Positions 21,337 through 33,435 of a DNA stretch of 64,000 nucleotides are shown piece by piece. The position numbers were made by a program, and so were the translations under genes. The notes under the pieces are model-generated. The model was given only the letters and a program-made list of their open reading frames with translations. It did no database searches and was not told the origin of the DNA. The stretch is from positions 37,330,342-37,394,341 of the forward strand of contig CM070619.1 of the NCBI GenBank assembly GCA_036346255.1, read 5' to 3'. Origin of the DNA: Ampelocalamus luodianensis. Taxonomy: Eukaryota > Streptophyta > Magnoliopsida > Poales > Poaceae. The first letter of the stretch is position 1, and each line of letters begins with the position of its first letter.

Positions 21337-22518
21337 CTAACGAGAGGCATCGCAAAAGATATTGAAGCTCTTGTGGACATCGGGAAGAACAAGAACAGGG
21401 GCTGAAGTCAACCGCTTCATGAGTTCCTGAAAACTTTCATCACAAGTAGAGGAACACACAAACTTCTTGTCCTTCTTGACCAATTCAGTCATCGGCTTTG
21501 CGATCTTGGAGAAATTCTTGATAAAGCGACCGTAGTAACCTGCTAGACCAAGAAAACTCCGCACATCGGTGACCGACTTGGGCTGACCCCAAGATAGCAC
21601 ATCGCTGACCTTGCTAGGATCCACAGCTACGCCTCCAACTGAAAGAACATGGCCCAAGAATGCCACTTCCTTCAACCAGAACTCGCACTTGCAGAATTTC
21701 GCATATAGCTGGTGCTCACGCAGCTTTCCCAACACAAGCTTGACATGCTCAACATGCTCTTCTTCACTCTTGGAGTAGATAAGAATGTCATCAATAAATA
21801 CCACCACAAACTTATCCAAGTATTCCATGAACACTGAGTTCATAAGATTCATGAACAAAGCGGGAGCATTGGTCAAGCCAAAAGACATGACGGTGCACTC
21901 GTAAAGACCATAACGAGTAGTGAAAGTCGTCTTCGGAATATCTTTAGCCCTGATCCTGACTTGATGATACCCCAATCTCAAGTCAATCTTGGAGAATACC
22001 CAGGCTCCATTCAACTGATCAAAAATATCATCAATGCGGGGCAAAGGATACTTGTTCTTCACCGTCACCTCATTAAGCGGACGGTAAACAACACACATGC
22101 GCAAAGTCTTGTCCTTCTTTTTCACAAAGATCACTGGACAACCCCAAGGAGATGAGTTAGGATGGATAAAACCATTCGCTTGAAGCTCACCTAGTTGCTT
22201 CTTCAACTCCTCCAACTCATTGGGAGGCATCCGATACGGCGCCTTCGAAATTGGAGCGGTACCGGGCAGCAACTCAATGACAAATTCAAGGTCTCGAACT
22301 AGAAGCATCCCATGCAATTCTTCGGGGAAAACATCCACGAAGTCGCAAACCGTGGGGACATCCTGAATTTCTAAGGCTGGCTTTGCTTCAAGTGCACAAA
22401 GGTGTGGCCCTTGCAGCTGCGGTGAAAACCCAACTTTGTTTGCTGAGAAATGGTGAGGTAGACAATCTTCTGGCACAATCAATTTGTCCCAAGTGTTGGA
22501 ACAACCAATCCATGCCAA
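21337..22518 (-). pseudogene. Element B reverse transcriptase, largely open
   Basis: 393 open codons, the longest coding block of this element. They show FPEELHG, PYRMPPNELEELKKQL, FVKKKDKTLRMC, KIDLRLGYHQ (catalytic Asp about 179), MSFGLTNAP, FIDDILIYSK (about 241-248), HQLYAKFCKCEFWL, SFLGLAGYYGRFIKNFS and FNIFCDASR, which opens RNase H. Deviations from the family: MCVVYRPLN where MCVDYR is usual, and DLRLGY where DLRSGY is usual. A stop directly after FCDASR at 21337 cuts RNase H off. Family: Tekay-type chromovirus RT. Confidence 0.9.
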
Positions 22519-22839
22519 GAATCACATCCGGGCTTCTTTGAGTTGAGCGGGATAAGATTTGCCAGAATCTTACACCTTCGACTTCAATAGGAACATCCGG
22601 CATTCTAGATCAACTCTCATTTCGAACCGGAGAGCGAATAGCGAGAGGAACCCTCAAAGGAACAACATGGAAATTCTTGGCAGCGGTAAAAGATCTCAAA
22701 ATAAAGAATGCGATGCTCTGAATCAAATAATCTTGTAGTAGGGCAGTGTTAACAAGAAGTGTACCCAACACGGCGTCGGGTGCCTCTGTGCCTCCTCGGT
22801 AGAGATATGGTTGACTCGGCCACTCCCCACCACTGGGTC
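22519..22839 (-). pseudogene. Element B aspartic protease
   Basis: The conserved PDVILGMDWL block is at 22460-22535 in the 22388-22603 frame. The upstream VLGTLLVN segment and active site are near 22711-22770. The DSGAS codons are recognisable, but one G is missing right after the CAG, so the active site is out of frame. Frames change again near 22605. Confidence 0.75.
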
Positions 22840-23793
22840 TTACGGACTATCTTTTGGTCGGTGGGTGACCACTCCCTTGCCGCGTCCTCCATTAGGATGA
22901 GGACCGCTCGATCTTACGAGGGCAACTATTCGCATAGTGGCCCTTGTTGTGTGATGGAAACAAGTGACCTCGGCGGCCGGTTCTGAGGCCACCTGCTGCT
23001 GGGCGCGGTGCGTGGCCCGAATCACGGCTGCGGGGGCGAGGAACGGCGGCGGCCTCGGTGGTGGTGAAGCCAAGCGCCCCCAGTGCGAGGCCCAACACGG
23101 GGCGGAGAGGCGGCTGCGCGGTCGATGTGCCTCCCACTTGCGCTTGCGGGACTCACCCAGCGCCTTCGCCTTGTGCTCGGCGACGATAGCCTTGTTGACC
23201 AAGGTCTGGAAGTCAGCAAAATCCACAATAGAGAGCTTGTCCTGCAGCTCCTCAGACAAGCCCTCCATAAACTTCTCCTGCTTAGCCTCATCAGTGGCCA
23301 CCTCAGCAGGAGCGTACCTCGCCAAATGGTTGAACTCATGGAGGTACTTAGTCACAAATTTGCGCCCCTGTTTGAGCGCAAGGAACTCCTCCTTCTTCAG
23401 CTTCATAAGACCGGCGGGGACATGAGCCCGACAGAAAGCAGTGTGAAACTCCTCCCATGTGACCACATGGCGGTAGTGCATGGCGAGAAGTTCTCCCACC
23501 ACGAGTCTTTGCACCCTCAAGCCGGTGGGATGCAAGCGGTGCCTTCTCCGCTCTCGCAGCGGCGATGTTGAGCTTTCGCTCAACCAGACGCAGCCAATCA
23601 TCTGCGTCAAGTGGGTCCTCAGACCGGGAGAAGGTGGGTGGCTGCGTATGGAGGAACTCCGCGAGTCCCCCACGAGACTGGTGCCCACCACCTCCAGATC
23701 CCAAGGCACCGCGGAGTGGAGGTGTTCCTGCGATGACCTCGAGTCGAAGTGCGATCCATGCGGTTCGCTCGTTACGGCGAGAACCTCGGCCAT
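22840..23793 (-). pseudogene. Element B gag
   Basis: Capsid core visible: VTWEEFHTAFCRAHVP, KKEEFLALKQGRKFVTKYLHEF, APAEVATDEAKQEKFMEGL, ELQDKLSIVDFADFQTLVNK (retrotransposon gag family). The basic linker ESRKRKWEAHRPRSR follows. The nucleocapsid knuckle is frameshifted (NKGHYANSCPRK in 22892-23137) and one Cys is lost. The N-terminal PPTFSRSEDPLDADDWLRLVE segment is in another frame (23348-23704). Confidence 0.85.
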
Positions 23794-24525
23794 GGTCGGA
23801 GGAGGAAGCTCCTCATCTGGACCATTGGTGATTCAAACCACTACGGGTTCCTCCACCATCTGTTCCACCAAGTAAGTTAGTAACAATTCTATAACAGAAA
23901 GAATGGAAAGCAAACATCCACCCTACAAAATAAACTCTAAAAGTTTATAACAACAAGGCAAGGTCACAATTTATAAAATCAACTTCCTAATATGACCAAC
24001 TCGTATGGAAGAACGAGCAATCGAGTTTAGGAAGACAATTTGAATCTGACTAGAAAGCAAAGTAAAAATCGTCTAAGAAAAGGTTAGACATTTAGTTAAC
24101 TCATATTACATCTTACCCTTTTATCCCTACAAGTTTGGTTAACCTCTCATTTTCAGTCCTACACACTAACCACTAGCTGGCTGTTCAGACTTTCTTCTTT
24201 AAGTCCCTGGCCGAAGTCTTGATCTCCAGAAGTTTCGATTTTCCACTAACAGACAACCAACACTTTAGGTTACAACTCTCAGGGTTCTCCCAAACCAATT
24301 TAACCGATAAGTAACTACCTTTTGAAAGGAAAGAGAGGAATCCAATTTTAAAACTCAAATTAGAGCAAGATGAGAGTAGGAAGCTAAGATAGATAAGGAG
24401 TAAAATCTGAGAATCTACTTAAGCTTTCATAAACCATTTGTTACTTCAAAAATAAGCTTTTACAAAATATCCTAAGGACGATCATGCTTGGGTTACTACG
24501 GTCAGGATGGCTCTGATACCAACTT
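23794..24525 (-). promoter_or_regulatory. Element B 5' leader with tRNA-Met primer site
   Basis: No ORF0 here, unlike D and the composite insert. The plus strand shows TGGCTCTGATACCA at 24508-24521, the complement of TGGTATCAGAGCCA, the initiator tRNA-Met primer binding site. It lies 4 bases from the LTR that starts TGTGAGGACC at 24526. The rest is noncoding leader, alignable with C (51281-51617). Confidence 0.85.
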
Positions 24526-27500
24526 TGTGAGGACCCCAGTTTATTTGGCTTGTAATGCTTAACCATCCACCTGGCCCTAGCATCACAAATCAAATAAACC
24601 AAGCATCGAGATATGTATACTTCCCAGAACTGCAGTATACACACCTCTTCACAAAATCATGCATCAATTCCATTCTAGAGATAGAATCCAAAGCATCATG
24701 TTAGCAAACAGAAGACAAACAAAGTAGAGTTATTACAAAAGAGGGCCGACCGGCCAAATGACAAACAAATAACTAAGTAAACAACAGAAGCAAAAGTGTC
24801 ATAAGATGGCGATAAAAAAGCCAATTAGTGTGCCTCTGCCCACAAGGCAACCAACCGGACCGCCAAGCTAGTCGTCCCAAAAACCGCACATCTCACAAAA
24901 GTAAGGCTCTTGGGGCTCACCTGCCTCCTCTGCAACAAAAACATTAAGCAAAGCAAATGAGTACAAAAATGTACTCGCAAGATTGACGTGTGGACTAGCA
25001 GACCTATGCATATACTACATGCAAGCTTATTTGAGTGGAGGCTGTATGGCTCATTTTAGCACAGAGCAATCTTTATTTGCAATAATGTAATACATTTAAA
25101 AGCAAGTTGGCAATTCATTTTTATTGTTGAAATAACAACAAGAGCAAAAATAATAACAGTAGATAGATGACAACATCCTGGAAGTGACTAACCCATTAGT
25201 CACCACGACCATAGCATGAATTACCCATTCATGCCACCCATGTCAACTTTTAATTAAAAGGTTGTAGTCTAGTTCTCACGGGGCGTATCCGAGCGTGTCC
25301 ATAACCTAGGACAAGGCTATTCGAATAGATCAAACCCTACAGGGTGTACCAATGTACCCACATTTTAGACCGCCTTTTTGCCACAGAAGCACACTTCCGA
25401 AGGTATGCCGGCACAGCTAAGTCCTACGAGACATTTCCAATATTGTGTATTAACTACGAGCCGCTCGTATGGATAGAAATCCATAAGCCTACATGGTAAA
25501 GCCGAAAAGACAACTACCCACTCAGGGTAAAGCTTTTCGGACAACTACCATGCTCCCAACACCATCCCTCCTGCGACCCCTTACGACTCGGAGCCAATAC
25601 ACGCCAAAGTACTAAGTCAAGAGAGGTCCCATACCCTCTAGTGTGGTTAGCACGCAAAATGCTCAGTACGGTGGCGCAAGTAACTCGGTCCTTGTTGACT
25701 CGGGCACCATTCCAGTCACACCCAAAAACACACCAACATACCATTGTGCCCAAGTCCAAATCATTTTTGTTTTCATTTTTAGTTTTCACAATTAAACATA
25801 GCATAAATGCTGGATCACAAAGTTGTAAAATTTTTGTGTGATCAAGGTTATTGACTAAGTCGATAACCGCCCAATTCTACCGATAACTAAGCATGTTTAA
25901 GTAGTTTAATTCGTATCTACTAAGTGACAAGAGATCATCCAACGATCTCTGATCACAGCAAATAATCTAGGCCCAGGTAGTAGAGGAATATCATTTACCT
26001 ACAGATTATGCAACTAAAAGGGTCCACTAACCATAGTTTAACAACGAAATAGCAATGCATACATACAAGTTGCAAACAAAATATTAGTTTTGAACATAAA
26101 GGAATTAACATGATCAAGCCGCTTGCACAGTTCTTCTTTGCTCAAAATGTTGCTGAGGCTCACTCTCGATAATACCGGAATCGTCGCAATCTATCGATCG
26201 AGCAAAAAGGACAAATAAGAACGAATAACACCGACAATAACCAAAATTCAATTTAATCCAATAAGCACGAAATTCATACAGTAGTTAGAGTATGATTTTA
26301 TAAAATTTTAGAAGCAGAGAACATTTTATTTGGAGTTAAGAAGAATTTTCTAGGAATTTTCCAAGTTAGAAATACATAAAAACATCATTAAATTAATTAT
26401 CAAAATTTTATGAACAGAGACATACTTAAACTTAATCTGGTAAAAAGTACATTAAAAATGAAAATTAACAAAATTGGTTTCATTCGATTTGGAGCAAAAT
26501 TGAAATAGTTATGGATTTTCTAAGTTAATTGAATTATCAGCACAAAAGTAATTCAATTCGGAAATTTCTAAAAGCATTAATTCCTTTTTCTACCGGCGCT
26601 CAACGACCCACGGTCATGGATTGGTGGGGCCGAAGCGGCGCGCGACCGAGTCAACATTGACTCAGCTCGGCGGCGGCGTCGAAGCGTATTAAATGAATCG
26701 TCTCGGTGCATTCAGCGTGCTTTAAAACCCGCGGCTCGTCCGACAACAGAGGAGCTCCGACCGCGACTTCGCCGTACGTCTCGCCGGCGAAGGAGAGCTC
26801 GACGGTCGCCGGCCAAGGGCAAAAATGGAACCTAAACGTTATCACGCACCCGTAGGCACCGGCGGTCAGGTCGGAGGTGACCCGACGTGACGGCGCGAGG
26901 GCGAGGGGCGGAGTACATGCTACGGTGAAAACGGCAATGCCAAACCGGCGACACTTAACGCAAACTAATGTGTGCAAAAGCTACCCTGTGGTCCTGCGAA
27001 CTCTCCGAGATGATGCGGTGAGGGTGATTTGGCCGAAGATGGGCTGGCGGTGATGAACCAAGGACAACGGCGGCGCTTCCACGAGGGGAGGGCGACCTGA
27101 GGACAGAGGGAGGAAATGGGTGGTAGGAGATGCATCAGAGAGGTCACTAGGCGGTTAAAAAGGAGTCAATTGCAGTCTAGCTCACCGGGGGTACTGTGGC
27201 GGTGAGGGAAAAGCTGATTACCGGAGATGGGGAAGAAAGGTCCTCCAGAGGTCCCCTGCGATCGAAACATCAAATAAGTTTAGGGGAAACAAAACTCAAG
27301 CCCTAGAACACAAGATGACGCGGAGGGAAAGAGGAGGGCTCCACAGTTGTGGTGATGACACGGCGGCGGCGCCACGGTCGTGAACCAGAGCTCGCGCACT
27401 TCCTCAATTTGAGCTCAGAGGGAGCAATGGGTGGTAGAGGATGGCTTAAAGGTGTCTAAAGAAGGAAGAGGGAGCTTCGGGTGCCCTTAAGTGGGGAAAA

Positions 27501-28380
27501 TGGCGGAGAACGCAAGGAGGAGTAGCACTCGGGAGCAAAGACAGCGAGCTGGTGAGGGAGATGACGGCGTTTAATGCCGCCCAGGGCATGGGATAGCAGC
27601 GGAAGATGCGACCGAGGTGGAGAAACCAAGTGCGGCATCAAAATTGGGAATGGACGGAGAGGCGAGGTGGCGCACATGCACGCTCGGCGCGCCGCCGGCT
27701 TTAAGCGAGGTAGGTGGCGGTCGACAATCGGGCCCACTAGTCGATGGCGGCGACGGCGGCGCGGTCGAACTGGTGCGGCACAGTTAGTTGGTTCAACTCA
27801 ATCAAGAAGACGCCGTTCGTTAGATCTTAAATGGACGGTCGAGATTCGATGGTGTATTAGGACAGTCCGATTAGTCCGGGGCGTGTGGGCCGTGCGATTT
27901 GCATCGGACGATAGATAGCGATCGGGCTCGGGCGGTGCAGTTAGGCGGTGCGATCGAGCCGAACGATGCGGTCGGACTCGAGTCGGAGTTTGAGTCCGAC
28001 CCCGATGAATAGTGAAAAAGGTTGACTGAGATAAAAACTAGTTTTCCCAACTTTGACCAAGGACTTAAAAATAGGAATAAAATTCCTGAAATTCTGAAAT
28101 TAATCAGAGATGTTCCTGGTACACCCTAGTATTTATAAAAATTATTAAACTCGCTTTTAATATTATATTTTGTATAATATAAATTAAAACTTAGTCTAGG
28201 TCATTAATTGGTGATTGAATTTTCTAAGGATTGTAACTAGTTCCAAAAATTTTAGAAAAATTATATTTATTCATGATAAATATTATAAGATTTGGATAAT
28301 TATTTCTAGAGGATGATCACAAGTTTTTGCCTCTAATTTCTCTTTGGAGTTATGATTTGAGTTGTATGTTCCAATTGATT
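24526..28380 (-). repeat. Element B 5' LTR, 3.9 kb, outer end lost
   Basis: Begins TGTGAGGACCCCAGTTTATT after the primer site. It carries CTATTCGAATAG at 25317-25328, an AT-rich middle and a GC-rich part (26590-28000) with CCGGCG-rich blocks and hairpin-type GATC...AACGG motifs. The final shared block ends near GAGGATGATCACAAG at 28310; the expected GGGATGTTACA end is absent. No gene is supported in it. Confidence 0.8.
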
Positions 28381-28563
28381 TCAAAAAAAAAAAACAAATA
28401 ACCAAGCAAAACATGTCCATGTTGCATATATCCCGGCCTCGGCGGGTGCTCCCCTCCCCACAAATACACCGGCCTCGGCGGGTGCTCCCCTCCCCACAAA
28501 CATGTCCATGTTGCATATATCCCATATGCAACCCACCACGCGACTCATTAATTAACACCCCCC
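28381..28563. repeat. Poly-A and nested direct repeats between two LTR pieces
   Basis: A run of 12 A (28383-28394) is followed by a 23-bp direct repeat at 28412-28434 and 28501-28523. This brackets two 31-bp GC-rich units (28434-28464 and 28470-28500, containing CGGCGGGTGCTCCCCTCCCC). Copies are identical. It separates the broken end of B from the broken start of LTR E. It may be filler from double-strand break repair. Confidence 0.8.
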
Positions 28564-29319
28564 AAAGTATTTAGTCAAGAGAGGTCCCATATATCTCTAG
28601 TATGGTTAGCATGCAAAAATGTTTGGTTTAGTGTAACAAGATGTTCGGTCCTTGTTGACTTGGGCACCATTCCAGTCAGACCCAAAAGCACACCATCTTA
28701 CCATTGCGCCGAAGTCCAAATCAGTTTTTCATTTTCAGTTTTTGACTTTACAAATTAACAAAGCATAAAGTGCTGGACATAATGGAATAAATAATAATAA
28801 GATTTGTGTGATCAAGATCATCGACTAAGTCGATGACCGCCCAATTCTACCGTTATCTAAGCATTCTAAGCATGACACCGTAAAGACAATAAAAGAGCAT
28901 AATCAATAATCAATAATTTCTTCGGAACCTAACGCAAAAATGCGATAAAACCAATAAGGACGAAGAATACCAAAAGAAACCCAAAAGCAAAATTTATCCA
29001 AATTTCATGAAATTTACACAGCAGCAAGGGATTGATTTTAAATGAATTTAGAAACAAAAATCAAGTCATTTGGATTAAGTATGAAAAAGTTATAGTTAAA
29101 ACAATTTCCCTCAGCCTGTTAATTCCAATGAAATTAATTACTGGTAGTGTTCATGGCATAAATTTCTAGAATAATATAAAGTCTAAAATTTTTATGGTAG
29201 GTAGGTTATGACATCCTAAGATCAGCAAAGTTGGGTTTACCAAATTTGGAATTAAAATGAAATACTTATGATTTTCCTAAGTTGTAAATCTAGCACATAC
29301 CACTTTTCAGAAATGAAAT
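28562..29319 (-). repeat. LTR E, left piece
   Basis: Matches the interior of C LTR from about 30355 onward (TCAAGAGAGGTCCCATA and TTCGGTCCTTGTTGACT). It lacks the first about 1 kb of the LTR. It is cut at 29319 by element C and resumes at 56832. GAAAT (29315-29319) is the C target duplication. Confidence 0.85.
29315..29319. repeat. Target site duplication of element C (left copy)
   Basis: GAAAT; right copy at 56827-56831. A five-base match directly outside TG...CA on both sides. Confidence 0.9.
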
Positions 29320-32139
29320 TGTGAGGACCTAGAATATTTAACTAGTAACACTTAACCTCCAAATGGCTCTAGCATTACTAATTAAACATTATAAGCCTCG
29401 ATGGACATATGCTTCCCAGAATTGCAACATATGCACATCATCACAAAATTACACATCATTTCCATACAACATCCATTAACAGTCTAGTAAAGGACATAGA
29501 TGAAGTAAGATTATTACAAAAGAGCCGACCGGCCAAATAGAACAATATACAAGAATGACAGCGGAATCAAAAGGTGCCATAAGATGGCTACAACAAAAGT
29601 CGACCGGTTAGCCACACAACCCACAAGGCAGCCAGGGCATAAGCTAGTCGCCCACTACCACAACACCACTCACGAAGTGAGGCCCCTCAAGCTCACCTTC
29701 TTCCTCTGCAACAATTACATTTAAGCAAGATAGCCGAGTACACAAAGGTACTCATAAGGCGACGTGTGGAATAGCAGACCTATTCATAAACTACATGCAA
29801 GCTTATTTAGGTGGAGGTTGTATGTCTCATTTTGCATGAAGCCAACTTTATTTGCAATAATGTAATATATTTAAAAGCAAGTTTGCAAATATGTTTTGTT
29901 ATTAAAATAACAACGAAATAAAGATACATACAAGTAACCACCTGGAAGTGACTATCCCAATAGCCACCACAACATAGCACGAATCCCTGATTCGTACCAC
30001 CCATCAAGTTTTAATTAAAAGGTTGTAGTCTAACTCTTGAAAGACCTTGCCAAGCGTGTCCATAACCTAGGGCGAGGCTATTCGAATAGTTTTAACCACT
30101 GCGGGGTGTACCAATGTACCCACACTTGAGGCCCTTCAAGCCAAAAGCACACTACCGAAGGTATCTTTGACACGCTAAGTCCTACGAGGCGCTTTCCAAT
30201 ATTGTGCATTGACCACGAGCCGCTCGTATGGATCGAATCCATACGCTTACATTGCAAGCGAAAGACAACCAGCCATCACGGAAGCCTTTCGGACAATACA
30301 ATGCTCCCAGCACCATCCCTCCTGCGGCTCCCTGCGACCCGAAGCCAATACACGCCAAGGTACTAAGTCAAGAGAGGTCCCATACCCTCTAGTGTGGTTA
30401 GCAAGCTAAAATGCTTAGTATAGTGTAACAAGATGTTCGGTCCTTGTTGACTCGGGCACCATTCCAGTCACACCCAGAAGCACACCAACCATACCATTGT
30501 GCCCAAGTCTAAATCATTTTGTTTTCAGTTTTAGTTTTCATAAGTAGACATGGCACAAGGCTGAAATCATAATTCATAATAAGTTTTGTGTGATCAAGGT
30601 TATCGACAAGTCGATAACAGCCCATTTCTAGGAAGCTAAGCATGGCTAAGCAATTAGTTAAGCAAACTACTAAGTGACAAGAGCTCATCCAACGAGCTCT
30701 AAATCACAGCAATAACCTAGGCTCATGGTAGTAAAGGATAATCATTTGTCTAAGGAAATGCATCTACTAGGCCAACTATCGACAATAGTTAAAACAAGAT
30801 AGCAATGCATACATAGAAGATGTAAACAACATAAATACTTAAAATACTGGGATTAACATGATCAAACTACTTGCCTTGCTGGTCTGGCTCTTGCTGCAGA
30901 GGAGGATTCTTAGGTTCAATATATTCTTCGGAACCTAACGCGAAAATGCGATAAACCAAATAAGAACGAAGAACACCAAACAAAACTCAACGGCAAAAGA
31001 CATCCAAATCCCATGAAATTTTCACAGCAGTTAGAGGTTGATTTTAGACAATTTTAGAAACAAGAATCACTTCATTTGGACTAAGCATGACAAAGTTATG
31101 GCTAAAACTAGTTCTCTCAGCCTATAAATTCCCTAAATTAATTATTGGTACTGTTCATGGCGAAAATGTCTACAGTGATCTAAGCACTGAAATTTTTATA
31201 GCAAGTAGATTTTGACATCCTAATGACAGAAAAGTTGAGTTTACTAAATTTGGAGTTATAACGATTTACTTATGATTTTTCTAAGTTGTAAACCTAGCAC
31301 ATTATATTTTCCAGAAACATAAACAGGTGCAAAACCTATTTCATATTAAAGTATGCCAACAGAGAGATTTTCCAGCATCAATTTTATATATTCAGGATTT
31401 CTGAGGAATTACTTGTGTCTTTTACAACATTAAATAAATTTTCAAATGCTACCAATAAGGTTAAATCTATTAACATATTTTTCTGGTGCTGATTTAGGCC
31501 TACAACCATTTTTAGATTAAAATTTAGTTAATAACAAATTTATCAAAGTGAAAACCATTCAATTTGCAGATATACAGAAAAAGATATGCATTTTCTAAGT
31601 TTTAATTCAATTCTGGAATATATAAAAATGGCAGAAAACAAGCTATTAAAGATTACAGAATTTTCTACCACAGAAGCATAGCTAAAAGCATTTTTATATT
31701 AAACTTTAGTGAAATACAAATTTATTACAGTTGGTTTCATGTAAAAAGGATCTATCTTGAATTAGATATGAATTTCTAAAGTTTTTATACAATTTTCAGC
31801 TGGTAACTAAATATTTACAGAAATAAACAACACTTAACAGAAAAGAAACGACGTGGACAATTATGAGCCCTTGATTTGGAATCTAACGGCGTGTGCGAGG
31901 GGTGCGCGAGAGCGACCCGAACGGCCCAAACCATCGCGACCGTCGATCGAAGATCAGATGGCCACGAACGAGGGAGGTTCGGACCTCGCGAACGGCACAT
32001 GAATGAGGACCGTAGATCATCGAATGGACGGTCCACGATGATGGGAGGATCGGGTGACCCGATCGGCCCAACGGATCTGGACCACGATCGCAAAATGGAC
32101 GGTGGCCTTTGATCGAAGTGCAAAATGGAGCGCTGACAC

Positions 32140-32690
32140 GTGGGGCCGCATGTCAGTGACTGTGAGTCACACACGCGAGCTTTAACACACGTGCACAGGG
32201 CTCGGGTCCCACATGGCAGTGACTTAAAGAGGATCTTTAGGACAACTAATTAAATACTAATGACCAATGATTAATGATTATTAGCAATTAATGTGTCCTA
32301 ACGATTTTGAACAGAGGCGATTTAAGTGATTGTGGGCCCACTTGGCAGTGGCACAAGGGGACAGTTTAGGACCAATTAAATGCTAACAATGATTAACATT
32401 TAATGAATTTGGAAATTAGTCCTAATGACCCCGAGACTGAGGTTTAAGGCCTACGGGCCCACACGTCAGTGACCCAAAAGACCATTTCGGGCACATTAAT
32501 GCTAAGACAGGGATTTAATGATAATCATTAGCATTAATGATGTCCGAAAGCATCGATTAGCGCCGATGGGTGATTCTGAGGGTTGGACCCACATGTCAGT
32601 GAGACATTTAGGCCAGATTAAGACACAATTAATACTTCTAGTGATTGACAATGATTGTGCATTAACTATGTCCTAATAATCTGATGAAAA
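32140..32690. repeat. Tandem array of about 125-bp hairpin units in C LTR (left)
   Basis: Four to five diverged units. Each has GGGCCCAC(A/C)TG(T/G)CAGTG, a block like TTTAGGACA, and an AT-rich inverted repeat ending in (T)GTCCTAAT. In the unit at 32460-32545 the arms are perfect: ATTAATGCTAA (32495-32505) and TTAGCATTAAT (32528-32538). Confidence 0.85.
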
Positions 32691-33426
32691 TGGGAGCTTC
32701 TCAGCTGACAAAACCGAGTGCTTTTTACGGCATGTCGCCGGCGACTCTGGTCGCGGCGGTGCCAACCAATTATCAAAATGGGTTCGCAACAGTGTTGCGT
32801 ACCCAATGGTGATGACCTCGCCGGCGGTGGAGGCCTAGAACGCCGGCGAGCCGGAAAACAAAGATGGAGCCATTTTCGGCAAAACATGAAAATAGCAAAA
32901 TGCTCCGCTGCGGTCCAAGAAAGCGAGTGCCAACACTTCTAGGGACTAATAAGAAGCTACCTGAGCCAAGGTGGGCTTCAAAAGTGGCCGGAGAAGCTTG
33001 AACGTGATGAAGTTCACCGGAGCCGAAGAAGATGAAGTGGAAGATGAGGTTCTGAGCAAAATGAGTGGAACCAAATCATTACCAAGCTTTATTATAGCTC
33101 ATAGAGGCTCCAAAAGCAAGTAATTGCAAAATGAACCACTTACCGGAGCTGGAGAAGAAAGGGGGTGAAATCAGCCGAAAATCTCTAAACTTAAAATTGA
33201 GTGATTCCTGTGAATGCGACCTAAAATTAAGTTAGGGGAAAAATAAAGGAAGTTGAGGAGCTCAAAAGGGTGCAAGAAATATTGAAGGTGAACCACTGGA
33301 CACCAAGATCCACATTGGAGCTCCTCGGGTCAACAATGGTGGTTTGAAGATTTGAAGTGGTTTTGAGCTCAAACATAGAGAAGAGCTAGGGGTGGTGTAA
33401 AGGAACACCAGGAGGACCTGGAGGGG

Positions 33427-33435
33427 TTTAAATAG
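33427..33435 (-). promoter_or_regulatory. Candidate TATA box of C 3' LTR
   Basis: The minus strand reads CTATTTAAAC in a GC-richer context. About 30-40 bases downstream lie pyrimidine-rich GGTCCTCC stretches. The same sequence is in the other LTR at 55711-55719. Inferred from position and sequence only. Confidence 0.5.

Larger units (their letters stand above)
14038..28380 (-). mobile_element. Element B: giant-LTR chromovirus (Tekay/RIRE3-like)
   Basis: Minus-strand Ty3/gypsy element. From right to left: 5' LTR (24526 onward), tRNA-Met primer site, gag, protease, RT, RNase H, integrase (interrupted 15825-20347), chromodomain, polypurine tract and a truncated 3' LTR. RT type and C-terminal chromodomain place it in the Tekay/Del chromovirus group. 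All coding parts are broken. The 3' LTR is cut by TAT1 sequence at 14037 and the 5' LTR lacks its last roughly 200 bp. Confidence 0.85.

Noticed and set aside
26651..27918. Frames in GC-rich part of B LTR
   Set aside because: Equivalent to LTR leader zones elsewhere. Arg/Pro-rich chance frames, no start context or domain.
31815..32174. Overlapping frames on both strands, repeated at 54100-54445
   Set aside because: Palindromic GC-rich LTR hairpins keep both strands open. Both are copies of the same LTR position and have no protein features.
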